Assembly: GCA_022560695.1 (NCBI GenBank)
Contig: JADFSP010000018.1
Coordinates: forward strand, 1-50,275
DNA from: Pseudomonadota bacterium
Lineage (GTDB): Bacteria > Pseudomonadota > Gammaproteobacteria > Steroidobacterales > Woeseiaceae
Direction of reading: 5' to 3'
DNA: 50,275 bases
A model generated the notes under the pieces. That model saw only the letters and a program-made list of their open reading frames with translations, made no database searches and was not told the origin of the DNA. Below, in pieces: positions 16,269-25,522 of the stretch (position 1 is its first letter; the number at the start of each line of letters is the position of its first letter). Made by a program: the position numbers and the translations under genes.

Positions 16269-16862
16269 TTATGTGCTGAATGAAACCTCTGGAACATCGC
16301 GTTTCTCCTCGGAGTCAATTTCGAGGAAGCTGGCGAGGTTGAAGCTGAACATGCCGGCAAGGATGCTATTCGGAAAAGTCTCGGCTGTGTTGTTGTAACC
16401 GAGTACAGAGTCATTAAATGCCTGACGGGCAAAAGCCACCTTGTTTTCGGTGCTGGCGAGCTGTTCCTGAAACTGCATCATATTTTGATTCGCCTTCAGA
16501 TCGGGATAAGCTTCTGACAGGGCAAAGAGTCTGCCGAGTACACTGCCCAGTGCGCCCTCCGACGCGCCGAGTTTCTTGATGGCGTCGGCATTGGCCGGGT
16601 CTGCCTTGGCGGCGTTGAGGCTGGAAACGGCCGTGTTGCGGGCGTTGATGACGGCTTCGAGGGTTTCGCGCTCATGTTTCATGTAGCCTTTGACGGCTTC
16701 GACGAGATTCGGAATCAGGTCGTAGCGTCGCGTCAGCTGTACGTCAATTTGCGCGAAGGCATTTCTGACGCGATTTCGCTCGCTAACCAGGCGGTTGTAG
16801 ATGCCGATCGCCAAAAAGACGAATACAGCCAAAATTGCGAGGAAAACCAGGAATGAGGTCAC
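16269..16862 (-). CDS. LemA family protein
   Basis: A 197-residue membrane-anchored helical protein. The GTG at 16862 is chosen because GGAG lies seven bases upstream and it gives the normal LemA start, a single N-terminal helix (VTSFLVFLAILAVFVFLAIG) with the bulk outside. Family signatures are clear: NRVRNAFAQIDVQLTRRYDL, IPNLVEAVKGYMKHE, ETLEAVINAR and YNNTAETFPNSILAGMF. The function is not firmly known; it is often encoded with an M48 protease, as here. The 5' end overlaps the divergent apbE gene by 10 bases if both starts are right. Confidence 0.92.
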   Translation of the reverse strand: MTSFLVFLAILAVFVFLAIGIYNRLVSERNRVRNAFAQIDVQLTRRYDLIPNLVEAVKGYMKHERETLEAVINARNTAVSSLNAAKADPANADAIKKLGASEGALGSVLGRLFALSEAYPDLKANQNMMQFQEQLASTENKVAFARQAFNDSVLGYNNTAETFPNSILAGMFSFNLASFLEIDSEEKRDVPEVSFST

Positions 16863-17917
16863 CGGCGCGCTCCCTGTCGAATTATCGAGGCCTGAAGCAT
16901 AACCTTGGCCCGCGTGTATCTCTAGCAATGGTGTTGATTATCACAATTTCGACACCCGCGCATGCCGAGTGGATCGGCGATACCCGCGCGATCATGGGTA
17001 CGGAGGTCAGCGTCAATCTCTGGCATGACGATAATGCGGCTGGACGGGAACTGGTCGCAGCCGTGTTCGCCGAAGCGGAGCGCATCGACCGGTTGATGAG
17101 CACCTATATCGACACGAGTCGCATATCCGATGTCAACCGACTGGCTGCATCGGCAGCGGTTGTTACGGGCGACGAGCTGTTTCAGCTCATTCGACGTTCG
17201 TTGGACATCTCGGTGCTCACACATGGCGCGTTCGACATTACCTATGACAGTGTCGGTCAGTATTACGACTTCGGGGAGCACCGCCGGCCCGACGCGGAAA
17301 CCGTCGAAGCAGAGCGTCAGCACATCGACTATCGCCTTGTTGAGATGGACCAGGCGGCCGGTACCGTGCGGTTTCGCGAGCCCGGCGTGCGCATCAACCT
17401 GGGTGGCATCGCCAAGGGCTATTTCGTTGAACGCGGCGTCGATATCCTCAGGAGTGGCGGCGTCGAGAACGGCATCGTCACGGCTGGCGGGGACTCGAAG
17501 TTGCTTGGCGACCGGCGCGGCAGGCCCTGGATGATCGGCATTCGCGATCCGCGAAACGATGGCCAGGTCGCGATATCCGTTCCCCTCGAAGATGAGGCGA
17601 TTTCCACTTCGGGTGATTACGAGCGCTATTTCGAAGAAGACGGCGTCCGCTACCACCACATCATTGAGCCGAACTCAGGTACGCCCGCGACGGGTGTGCA
17701 GAGTGCCACCGTGTTTGGTCCCGACGCCGTATTGACCGACGCGCTGTCTACCTCGGTATTCATCATGGGTGTCGATCGTGGCTTGCGTCTGATCGGCAGT
17801 TTGCCCGACTACGAAAGCATCGTCATCGACGCCGAAGGACGCATCTTCTACTCGGGCGGGCTGCAGCAACCTGAAGCGCAAAGCTTCGATCCGCGTCCGG
17901 GCGACGTCGAACCATAG
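16853..17917 (+). CDS. apbE: FAD:protein FMN transferase (ApbE)
   Basis: Transfers FMN from FAD to Thr residues of periplasmic flavoproteins (Nqr/Rnf subunits and relatives). About 354 residues. The export region is hydrophobic VSLAMVLIITISTPAHAEW. Family motifs: MGTEVSVNLWHDD near the start, the nucleotide-binding NLGGIAKGYFVERGVDIL, VTAGGDSKLLG, HHIIEPNSGTPA, and the metal-binding DALSTSVFIMG. ATG 16853 has GAGGA at a fitting distance; ATG 16928 is an alternative but leaves a signal peptide without basic residues. No nqr or rnf genes are in the window. It is divergent from lemA, and its stop codon coincides with the left end of repeat copy C. Confidence 0.9.
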   Translation: MRSPARSLSNYRGLKHNLGPRVSLAMVLIITISTPAHAEWIGDTRAIMGTEVSVNLWHDDNAAGRELVAAVFAEAERIDRLMSTYIDTSRISDVNRLAASAAVVTGDELFQLIRRSLDISVLTHGAFDITYDSVGQYYDFGEHRRPDAETVEAERQHIDYRLVEMDQAAGTVRFREPGVRINLGGIAKGYFVERGVDILRSGGVENGIVTAGGDSKLLGDRRGRPWMIGIRDPRNDGQVAISVPLEDEAISTSGDYERYFEEDGVRYHHIIEPNSGTPATGVQSATVFGPDAVLTDALSTSVFIMGVDRGLRLIGSLPDYESIVIDAEGRIFYSGGLQQPEAQSFDPRPGDVEP

Positions 17918-18007
17918 AAAAGTGGGGTCGAACCGCAGTTTTCCATCCTTGCGCAGCATGGCATCTATCCCGGAGTTCAAGAAAACTGCGGTTCGACCCC
18001 ACTTTTC
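17917..18007. repeat. REP-like palindromic repeat, copy C (27-bp perfect arms)
   Basis: The arms at 17917-17943 and 17981-18007 are exact reverse complements over 27 bp with 37 bp between them. The core GTGGGGTCGAACCGCAG differs from copy A on both sides of GGGGTCGAACCG, yet the two arms of this copy match each other perfectly. It begins on the last base of the apbE stop codon. Confidence 0.85.
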
Positions 18008-18467
18008 CCGATCGACAGGCCGGCATGCGCATGGCAGCGGGCACCAGCGTGTGCCCAAAACCCGCGGGAAGACAGCGACTTAACGTAATCTGTGAAGGTT
18101 GCGGGGGTTGCTGTTCGACCCGGAAAGCGCCGCCAGGCGCCAATATTGAGCGCGTGGTACCTCGCCGGCCGCCATTATGTTCAGGCAGGTCGGGGCAATT
18201 GTGACGATAGTCACGGCTCGGGCGGCTCCTGACTGTCACCATTCGATTTGATGAACGGCGCGGGCTGGCACGGCCCCGGGACAGTGTCAGCAGATGCCTG
18301 CGCGCGCCTGCGTCAGGGGTGCCCGGGGAACCTGACGACTACAGACCGGGATACGAACAATTGTATCTCGATGAAAGTCGCACATTGTTGACGAAATAGT
18401 CACATCTGCGAAGCGCTCGGTCAGCGAGCCGCATAACGGTGACCCGGCAGCCCGGAGGAGAGCAAAA
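18008..18467. other. Upstream region of the nine-gene operon
   Basis: No gene is visible in 460 bases. Candidate control elements are GTGAC-GATA-GTCAC at 18201-18214 and GATAC/GTATC arms at 18349-18366 around GAACAATT. A TTGACG at about 18385 could be a -35, but no convincing -10 follows. The long untranslated region in front of a large operon suggests regulation here. Confidence 0.35.
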
Positions 18468-19067
18468 GTGGCAGGAAAAATACTGATTAAGGTCGTTGCC
18501 GGTGTCGTGCTCGCTTGCGCGACCGCGACAATCGCGCAGGAAAGTGCGCCAATGAACGCCGACGCGGCGATGGCCGGGTCACGCTCCAATGAGGGTGCCG
18601 AGACTGAATCGCGCGACCGGTTTCGCGCGCTCGACCGGGACGTTCAGGACCTCAAGACGGAAGTCCTGAATATCAACCGCGATTTATTGCTGCTCGAGGA
18701 AGAGTTGCTGTTTCCCGCGAATTCGCAGGTCGCGTTTTTTGTATCAATGGATATCGGCGAGTATTTCGATCTCGACTCTGTAAACCTCAAAATCGACGGC
18801 AAGGAAGTCGCGAACTACCTTTACACCGAGCGTGAGGTTGGTGCGCTGCAACGCGGCGGAGTACATCGTGTACACATGGCGAATCTCAAGACCGGCGAAC
18901 ACGAACTCATCGCAGTATTTACCGGCCGAGGACCGCATGGGCGTGACTATCGGCGTGGTGCGACCATGAAGATCGACAAGGGCATTGGTGCCAAGTACAT
19001 AGAACTCGAAATCACCGACCGCGTCAGGAAACAGCAGCCGGAATTTGTCGTGCGGGAATGGGAATAA
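18468..19067 (+). CDS. Exported coiled-coil/beta protein, first gene of TPR-TolQR operon
   Basis: A 199-residue exported protein of unrecognised family. The GTG start is supported by GGAGGAG at 18454-18460. A signal peptide (about residues 1-24, ending TATIAQ) precedes a short heptad-like stretch (RFRALDRDVQDLKTEVLNI) and a compact beta-rich domain (VAFFVSMDIGEYFDLDSVNL, HRVHMANLKTGEHELIAVF) ending in VREWE. The C-terminal domain resembles small immunoglobulin-like periplasmic modules, which is only an impression. It is followed after 3 bases by the next gene, so it belongs to the operon running to 27529. Confidence 0.7.
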   Translation: MAGKILIKVVAGVVLACATATIAQESAPMNADAAMAGSRSNEGAETESRDRFRALDRDVQDLKTEVLNINRDLLLLEEELLFPANSQVAFFVSMDIGEYFDLDSVNLKIDGKEVANYLYTEREVGALQRGGVHRVHMANLKTGEHELIAVFTGRGPHGRDYRRGATMKIDKGIGAKYIELEITDRVRKQQPEFVVREWE

Positions 19068-19070
19068 AAA

Positions 19071-20933
19071 ATGATTGCTGCCCGCCTCCTGATGATCGCA
19101 TCGTGCTTGTCCCTGGTACTTGCAACCGTGCAGGCGGCGACAGATGATAAGCACACGATCGTCGTAAAAGATCCGCATTACGGCGAGGTACTTTTTTACT
19201 TTTATCAGGAAGAATATTTCCCGGCTATCGTTCGGCTGCTGGCGGCAGAGAAGCAGGCTCGCGTCGAACAGCATGCGGACGAGGCGGAATTACTTCGAGG
19301 CGGGCTGTATTTGTCCTACGGTAATCACCTCGAAGCCGCCGCAATTTTCGAGCGGCTGCTTGCAAGCAATGTGTCGCCGGAAGTTCGTGATCGAACCTGG
19401 TTCTTTCTTGCCAAAATCTGGTATCAACGCGGCTATTTCGATGAGTCGCAGCAGGCACTCGACAAAATCAAGGCCGCACTGCCGCAGAATCTTCGCCGCG
19501 AAGCGACGATGCTGCAGGCCCAAATTCTGATCGATACTTTGCAGTTTGACAGTGCAATTGCACTGCTGCAGCGATGGGACGATGACAGCGACTGGGCCGG
19601 GTACGCGAAATTCAATCTCGGCGTGGCTTTGGTACGCAGCGGCAGAGTTGATTCGGCCGCACGGATTTTAGACGGACTCGGCAGCATCTCGGCAAACAGC
19701 GAGGAGCTGACTTCATTGCGCGACAAGGCGAACCTTGCGCTGGGCTATGCACTGATACAGGACGGGCAACCGACGGCCGCGAAGACGCCACTTCAGCGCG
19801 TTCGACTTGCGGGTCCGTTCTCGAACAAGGCTTTGCTTGGCGTTGGCTGGGCGGACGCCGAACTGGAGCGTTATCACCGGGCACTCGTGCCGTGGATGGA
19901 ACTCCGTAGTCGCGATCTTCTGGATCCGGCCGTTCAGGAGTCGATGCTGGCGATTCCTTATGCGTTTGCGAAACTCGACTCGATCAGTCAATCGGCGGAT
20001 CACTACCTGAACGCTATCGAAGCGTTTTACGAAGAGATCAATCGAATCGACCGCACGATCGCGCACATCGAATCCGGTGATCTGTTCGATGAATTTCTGG
20101 CTGACGAACCGCTCGATAGTACCGGCTGGTACTGGCGTCTAGAGAAGCTGCCGCAGGGGCCCGAGGGCCGATATTTGTATCATTTGCTTGCGACCCACGA
20201 GTTTCAGGAAGGCCTGAAAAACTATCGTGACCTCCGTTACCTGTACAGCAACCTCGATGATTGGCAGCAGAGCATCGACGTTTTCGAAAATATGCTCGAT
20301 ACACGGCGCCTCGTTTATGAGGCTCGCACACCACGATCGCGTAGCGCGTTAGGCAGGGCTGACGTTGACAGCCTGGTCGCTCGCACGCGGGAGTTCGATT
20401 CGACGCTCGACAACATCGAGCGGAGTGGCGACTGGCTGGCGCTGGCCAACGAGCGCGAAGCCCGGATGTGGGGTGAGATCGCCAGTCTCGAAAGCGCACC
20501 GGCGCTTGCCTCCGATTTGACCGAGGCCGCAGATGTACTTACCAGGCTTCGCCTGCTGAGAGGCGTCCTGCAATGGCGGCTCGAGCGCGAATTCAAGGAT
20601 CGATTGTCGCGCGTCCGGCGCAGCCTGCGGCAGACCAGTGAGGCATTGGTCGAGACGCAGCGATCTCGCCGGCAGGTCGAACTGTCCATGCGTGGTCAGC
20701 CGCTAGCCCTGGATGGATTGAGCCGGCGCGTTCAGAGCCTGAAACCGCGCATCACGGGTTTGAAGATTCGCGTCGCAGACACAATGGTCGAGCAACGCAC
20801 ATACCTGCAAAACATTGCGATCGACGTGCTGCGGGCTCAGAAGGAGCGGCTCGACATTTATACGGTCCAGGCGCGATTCGCACTTGCCGCAATATACGAT
20901 CTGGCTGCGACGGTGGGGGCCGCGACAGAATGA
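19071..20933 (+). CDS. Exported TPR/helical-repeat protein
   Basis: A 620-residue protein with a signal peptide (MIAARLLMIASCLSLVLATVQA). The first half is a run of helical pairs with tetratricopeptide spacing (EVLFYFYQEEYFPAIVRLL, HLEAAAIFERLLAS, GYFDESQQALDKIKAAL, FDSAIALLQRW). The second half is rich in Arg/Leu/Glu and predicted coiled coil (DRLSRVRRSLRQTSEALVE). The role is probably a periplasmic scaffold in the envelope complex specified by this operon. The stop overlaps the start of the next gene in an ATGA (20930-20933), indicating translational coupling. Confidence 0.8.
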   Translation: MIAARLLMIASCLSLVLATVQAATDDKHTIVVKDPHYGEVLFYFYQEEYFPAIVRLLAAEKQARVEQHADEAELLRGGLYLSYGNHLEAAAIFERLLASNVSPEVRDRTWFFLAKIWYQRGYFDESQQALDKIKAALPQNLRREATMLQAQILIDTLQFDSAIALLQRWDDDSDWAGYAKFNLGVALVRSGRVDSAARILDGLGSISANSEELTSLRDKANLALGYALIQDGQPTAAKTPLQRVRLAGPFSNKALLGVGWADAELERYHRALVPWMELRSRDLLDPAVQESMLAIPYAFAKLDSISQSADHYLNAIEAFYEEINRIDRTIAHIESGDLFDEFLADEPLDSTGWYWRLEKLPQGPEGRYLYHLLATHEFQEGLKNYRDLRYLYSNLDDWQQSIDVFENMLDTRRLVYEARTPRSRSALGRADVDSLVARTREFDSTLDNIERSGDWLALANEREARMWGEIASLESAPALASDLTEAADVLTRLRLLRGVLQWRLEREFKDRLSRVRRSLRQTSEALVETQRSRRQVELSMRGQPLALDGLSRRVQSLKPRITGLKIRVADTMVEQRTYLQNIAIDVLRAQKERLDIYTVQARFALAAIYDLAATVGAATE

Positions 20934-23749
20934 TTTCGGGCCGTCCAATTGTTTCTGTCGTATGCAGCGTCGTGCTGCTGCTGGCATCAACGACTTTTGC
21001 AGACGTCAAGGAGCGTGACACGATCAAGAGTCTCGAGAAAAAGACCGTCGCGCTTCGCCCTGGGAAGACCATCGCACACAGTTTCGATCTCGCGCGCGAA
21101 AACTATCGAGCGTTTCTGGATCTCGTTTCCGACGACTCTGACTTGCGGGCAGAGGCGATGCGGCGTCTTGGCGACCTCGAACTTGAAGCGACAGAAGCAG
21201 AGCAACTCGCAACCAACATCGATACGCTCGACTATTCGGGTTACGACAACGCTGTAACCCTCTATCAGCGGCTACTCGAATCCTATCCACGTTATCGACG
21301 CAACGACACGGTTCTGTATCAACTCGGTCGTGCTTATGAAACGAGCGGCCGGCCGGACGATGCGCTGCACGTACTGGATGAACTCGTTGCACGCTACCCG
21401 GATACGCCGATCATCGATGAAGTCGAGTTCCGGCGCGGTGAAATGCTGTTCCTGCGCAAGCAGTACAACGATTCTGAAGCGGCCTACCAGATTGTCGTGC
21501 AGCACGGCGAGACGTCCCGGTATTACGAGCAGTCACTCTACAAGCTCGGCTGGTCACAATTCAAACTCGGCTGGCACGGCGCCAGCCTGGAGCCGTTCTT
21601 TGAGTTGCTCGATCGAAAGATTGGCAATATCGAACTCAAGCATGGCGATGCGCGTCTCGACGACCTGAGCCGCGCGGAGCGTGAACTCGTCGAAGACACG
21701 TTTCGTGTCTTGAGTATCAGTTTCTCTTACATGGACAGCGCCGACAGCATCAATGCCTACTTTGATGAACGCGGACACCCGGCATACAGCTACGTCATCT
21801 ACATCAATCTGGGCGAGCTATATCTCGACAAGGAGCGCTATGTCGACGCTGCCGATGCCTATGGAGCATTCGTGGACAGGTATCCATACCACGCGAAAGC
21901 GCCATTGCTGCAGGTCGAGGTCATCGAGGCCTATAAACGTGGCCGCTTTCCAAGCCTTGTGCTGGAGGGCAAGAGGGACTTCGTCGAGCGTTACGGCATG
22001 GACGGCGAGTTCTGGCGGCGCAATCCACCCGAAGATAACACGGCGGTTGCAGCACATCTGAAAGCGAACCTCAACGACCTGGCACAGTATTACCATGCCG
22101 AGGCGCAGCGCGACGGCAAGCGCAGCGACTACCAGGAGGCGGCACGCTGGTATCGAAAATACCTGACGTACTTCCCGGGTGAGCCCGACAGCGCCAACAC
22201 CAACTTCCTGCTGGCGGAGATCCTGTTCGAGGGTGAGCAATTCGAAGCCGCTACGATCGAGTTCGAACGCACTGCGTATGAGTACCCGGTTAACAAACGT
22301 TCCGCCGAGGCTGGTTACGCGGCCATCCTGTCTTATCGGGAGCACGAGAAAGGCCTGGCGGATCAGCAGCAGGTGGAATGGCACCAGGGGTATCTCGACA
22401 GCTCCCTGCGATTCGCCGACACCTATCCCGATCATCCCGAGACAGCAGCAGTGCTGACAACGGTGGCCGAGGATCTGTTCGCACAAGACGAATTTGACAA
22501 GGCGATCGTCATTGGCCGGATGGTCGTCGTCAGGGAACCACCCGTAAAGGCGCCGCTCGCGCGAACGTCCTGGACCGTCATTGCGCATTCGCATTTCGAC
22601 CTCAGGCATTTTGACGACGCGGAGGCGGCTTATTACAAGCTGCGCACTTACGTACCAGACCAGGATCGGGACGCAATGCACGAGATCGATGATCGAATCG
22701 CGTCTTCGATCTACAAACAGGGTGAACTCTCACGCAGCGCCGGCGATCTTGAGTCCGCGGTCGCGCACTTCACTCGACTTGGTCACGTCGTACCGGATTC
22801 GGACATTCGTGAGACCGCCGAATACGATGCGGCGGCGGCGCTGATCAACCTTGAAGCCTGGAACCGCGCGACCGGAATTCTCGAACAATTTCGTCACGAC
22901 TACCCTGACAGTGAATTCAGCGAAGACATAACGCAAAAACTGGCTGTCAGCTACTTGAACTCCGGCCGGGGAACCAAAGCTGCTGCCGAGTACGAGCGCA
23001 TCGCTGTTGCCGAAACAAGCAGCGACGGGGTACGGCGGGAAGCGTTATGGAAGGCCGCCGAGTTGTATAAGCAAGGTGAGGCGACTGACGGCGAGAAGCG
23101 TGTTCTCGAAAATGTTATCGCGCGTTATCCCGACCCTCTGTCCGAGTCGATCGAGGCACGCTACCGATTGGTAGAGATTGCCGCGTCAAATGGCGACAAC
23201 GACGTAAGGATGGCAGGATTACAGGACATCGTTACAGCCAATCGAAATGCAGGCGAGCAGAGCACGGATCGCATGCGTTTCCTCGCGGCAAAAGCGTCGA
23301 TCGAACTGGCCGACCCGATTCGGCGACGGTTCGAAGTCCTGAAGCTGACGCAGCCGTTAGCAAAGAGCATAAAGCTCAAAAAGAAATTAATGGAGGATGC
23401 GATCGCGGCATATGCGGAGGCGGCAAAATACGGTGTGGCGGAAGTCACGACGGCAGCAACGTATCAGCTCGGACAGGTGTACGAGGTTTTCGGTGCTGAC
23501 CTGATCGAATCCGAACGACCAGGTGATCTCGATGCCGAGGCCCTGGACCAGTACGAGCTGTTGCTCGAGGAACAGGCGTTTCCGTTCGAGGAAAAAGCGA
23601 TCGATCTGTACAAGGCCAATACCGGCCGCGCGGCCGACGGCGTGTTCGACGAATGGGTTCGACGAAGTTTTGTGCGGTTAGCGGGTCTGATGCCAGCCCG
23701 GTACGCGAAAGTGGAGCGCAGCGAAGATGTTGTCACGGCGCTCTACTGA
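20930..23749 (+). CDS. Large exported tetratricopeptide repeat protein
   Basis: 939 residues with a signal peptide (MISGRPIVSVVCSVVLLLASTTFA) and tandem TPR units through nearly the whole length, for example TVLYQLGRAYETSGRPDDAL, LGELYLDKERYVDAADAY, NFLLAEILFEGEQFEAATI and AEYDAAAALINLEAWNRA, several followed by the YPD/YPDS turn seen in YfgC/BamD-like repeats. It should form a long periplasmic superhelix for protein binding. In Myxococcus gliding clusters comparably large TPR proteins accompany Agl/Glt motor genes; that parallel is inference from gene content. It overlaps the next gene by 23 bases. Confidence 0.85.
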   Translation: MISGRPIVSVVCSVVLLLASTTFADVKERDTIKSLEKKTVALRPGKTIAHSFDLARENYRAFLDLVSDDSDLRAEAMRRLGDLELEATEAEQLATNIDTLDYSGYDNAVTLYQRLLESYPRYRRNDTVLYQLGRAYETSGRPDDALHVLDELVARYPDTPIIDEVEFRRGEMLFLRKQYNDSEAAYQIVVQHGETSRYYEQSLYKLGWSQFKLGWHGASLEPFFELLDRKIGNIELKHGDARLDDLSRAERELVEDTFRVLSISFSYMDSADSINAYFDERGHPAYSYVIYINLGELYLDKERYVDAADAYGAFVDRYPYHAKAPLLQVEVIEAYKRGRFPSLVLEGKRDFVERYGMDGEFWRRNPPEDNTAVAAHLKANLNDLAQYYHAEAQRDGKRSDYQEAARWYRKYLTYFPGEPDSANTNFLLAEILFEGEQFEAATIEFERTAYEYPVNKRSAEAGYAAILSYREHEKGLADQQQVEWHQGYLDSSLRFADTYPDHPETAAVLTTVAEDLFAQDEFDKAIVIGRMVVVREPPVKAPLARTSWTVIAHSHFDLRHFDDAEAAYYKLRTYVPDQDRDAMHEIDDRIASSIYKQGELSRSAGDLESAVAHFTRLGHVVPDSDIRETAEYDAAAALINLEAWNRATGILEQFRHDYPDSEFSEDITQKLAVSYLNSGRGTKAAAEYERIAVAETSSDGVRREALWKAAELYKQGEATDGEKRVLENVIARYPDPLSESIEARYRLVEIAASNGDNDVRMAGLQDIVTANRNAGEQSTDRMRFLAAKASIELADPIRRRFEVLKLTQPLAKSIKLKKKLMEDAIAAYAEAAKYGVAEVTTAATYQLGQVYEVFGADLIESERPGDLDAEALDQYELLLEEQAFPFEEKAIDLYKANTGRAADGVFDEWVRRSFVRLAGLMPARYAKVERSEDVVTALY

Positions 23750-24392
23750 CAATCGAACCATCGCCAAGCTGCGGCACGCCGTATTGTTGGGCGTAATGCT
23801 TGCCTTGGCGGGCTGTGCGTCGTCCGGTTCATGGCAGCCGATGGCAGATCGCGTTGCGGACCCGGCCGATGGTCGCGGTGCGGCTCGCAGAGTGCCGCCG
23901 AAGGCAATGACCGCGTATGAACAGGCCGTTGCAGTCATGGCGGCTGGTCATTTCGCGGAAGCTGAGCGGCGTTTCGAGGAATTCGTGCTGCAGTATCCGA
24001 AATATCCAGGCGCTTACGTCAACCTGGCGATCATTCGCGCAAGCAATGGCGATGATGCGGGCGCCAGGGTGGCCATCGACGGTGCGCTCGCGATTGACCA
24101 GCACCATGCGCCGGCATTGAACCAATTGGGCATGCTGCATCGCAGAAATGGCAATTTCTTCGAGGCAGAAGCCACATATTTGAAGGCCGTCACAGCGCAT
24201 CCGGATTATGCCTTGGCACACTACAACCTGGGTGTCCTGAATGAGCTGTATCTGCAGCGACTGGATGCCGCACTGCAACATTTCGAGACTTACCAATCGC
24301 TTGTCGGGGAGGACAAGCAGGTTGAGAAGTGGATCTCGGACTTGAGGCGCCGCGTGGCGGCTGCTCAACGCACGGCCAATGTGTCGCGATGA
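23727..24392 (+). CDS. TPR lipoprotein (GltE/PilF-like shape)
   Basis: A 221-residue lipoprotein: the signal LRHAVLLGVMLALAGC ends in a good lipobox (LAGC), and Ser-Ser at +3/+4 suits outer-membrane sorting. Three to four TPR units follow (MTAYEQAVAVMAAGHFAEAE, PGAYVNLAIIRASNGDDAGA, PALNQLGMLHRRNGNFFEAE, YALAHYNLGVLNELYLQRLD). Likely an outer-membrane-anchored adaptor of the envelope complex, comparable in form to GltE/AglT of myxobacteria. The stop overlaps the next start by ATGA (24389-24392). Confidence 0.82.
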   Translation: MLSRRSTDNRTIAKLRHAVLLGVMLALAGCASSGSWQPMADRVADPADGRGAARRVPPKAMTAYEQAVAVMAAGHFAEAERRFEEFVLQYPKYPGAYVNLAIIRASNGDDAGARVAIDGALAIDQHHAPALNQLGMLHRRNGNFFEAEATYLKAVTAHPDYALAHYNLGVLNELYLQRLDAALQHFETYQSLVGEDKQVEKWISDLRRRVAAAQRTANVSR

Positions 24393-24829
24393 GGATTATG
24401 GCTATCAGCGGGAAAAAAGCACTGCAACGCGCATGGCTGCCGGTCACGGTGTTGCTGGCGTCATTGGCGATGGCTCAGGAAGGCGTCCGGAATGACGCCA
24501 TCGGGCCCGCCGTGGATACGTCGGCGAAGATCGATGAGCGTGAGTCGCTCGAGCCGGGTGTGCCGTCGGCTGTGTTGGCTGCGGGAATCACGCGGCGTCA
24601 AACCGGCAACCAGGTTATGGATGAGATGCAGCTGGAGCGTACCGAGATCACCGGCAACCAGGAATTACCGAAGGTGTTGTACATCGTGCCGTGGCAGAAA
24701 TCGGATCCCGGCGACCTGATTGACCGGCCGGTCAACACTTTGCTCGACGAAGTATTGGCGCCGTTGGATCGTGAAGAGTTTATCCGTCAGGTCGGCTACT
24801 ACGTCGACCTGTACGGCGATGACGAGTAG
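24389..24829 (+). CDS. Exported protein of unknown function in TPR-TolQR operon
   Basis: About 146 residues. The start at 24389 overlaps the previous stop; ATG 24398 is an alternative. A basic N-terminus and hydrophobic stretch (LQRAWLPVTVLLASLAMAQ) form a signal peptide. The mature part is acidic and shows QLERTEITGNQELPKVLYIV and PWQKSDPGDLIDRPVNTLLD, a pattern I recognise only as typical of small partners of TolQ/TolR clusters and cannot name. A 51-base gap then precedes the TolQ-like gene. Confidence 0.7.
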   Translation: MRIMAISGKKALQRAWLPVTVLLASLAMAQEGVRNDAIGPAVDTSAKIDERESLEPGVPSAVLAAGITRRQTGNQVMDEMQLERTEITGNQELPKVLYIVPWQKSDPGDLIDRPVNTLLDEVLAPLDREEFIRQVGYYVDLYGDDE

Positions 24830-24880
24830 GGATGTCCTGCTCGCCTGTTGGATACTGATTGATAAGAGAGGAGCAATCAA

Positions 24881-25522
24881 ATGAGCGCTTTAGTGCGATT
24901 TTTTCAGGATGGTGGTGCATTCATGTACCCAATCCTGTTCGTGTTCGCGTTCGGCGTAGCAATTGCCGTCGAACGCTGGATGTATTTGACCGTGTCGGGC
25001 GCGAGCAACCGCGCGCTTTGGAAAAAGATCGTGCCGTTCCTGAAAGCCGGCAACTTTCAGGAAGCGGCCGCACTTACTGCGAAATCGAAAGCGGCGATCG
25101 GTTCTATTCTGACCTACGGACTTTATCGCGTGAAATCGGCGCGGCGCCGCGACGATATCGAAAAAGCGATGGAAGAAAGCATGATGGAGGTATTGCCGCG
25201 GCTCGAGAAGCGCACGCACTACCTCGCCATACTGGCGAACATTGCGACGCTGCTCGGACTGCTCGGTACGATCATTGGTCTGATTCGTGCATTTACCGCC
25301 GTGTCGAACGCGAATCCGGCGGATAAGGCCGACCTGTTGTCGGCGAGTATTTCGGTCGCAATGAACACGACGGCATTCGGCCTTATGGTCGCGATTCCGT
25401 TGTTGTTGACTCATGCCTTGTTGCAAACGAAGACGAATCAGCTCGTGGACAGCCTCGAAATGGCCAGCGTCAAGTTTCTGAACGCCGTGACCGAGCGTCA
25501 ACTGAAAACCGCCGGAGCATGA
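24881..25522 (+). CDS. TolQ/ExbB/MotA-type proton channel subunit
   Basis: A 213-residue inner-membrane protein with three membrane helices: about 13-34 (FMYPILFVFAFGVAIAVERW), 115-138 (LAILANIATLLGLLGTIIGL) and 155-178 (SVAMNTTAFGLMVAIPLLL). The TLLGLLGTIIGLIRAF motif and the conserved channel Thr (in MNTTAFGL, aligning with ExbB Thr181) are present; the ExbB Glu176 position is Val. It pairs with ExbD-like subunits to use proton-motive force. GAGGAG is well spaced before the ATG. AMNTTAFGL is typical of AglR-like members. It overlaps the next gene by 4 bases. Confidence 0.92.
   Translation: MSALVRFFQDGGAFMYPILFVFAFGVAIAVERWMYLTVSGASNRALWKKIVPFLKAGNFQEAAALTAKSKAAIGSILTYGLYRVKSARRRDDIEKAMEESMMEVLPRLEKRTHYLAILANIATLLGLLGTIIGLIRAFTAVSNANPADKADLLSASISVAMNTTAFGLMVAIPLLLTHALLQTKTNQLVDSLEMASVKFLNAVTERQLKTAGA

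Noticed and set aside
21818..22681. Long open frame on the minus strand inside the large TPR gene
   Set aside because: It is antisense to a clear TPR coding region, has no recognisable domain or ribosome-binding site, and follows from high-GC codon bias.
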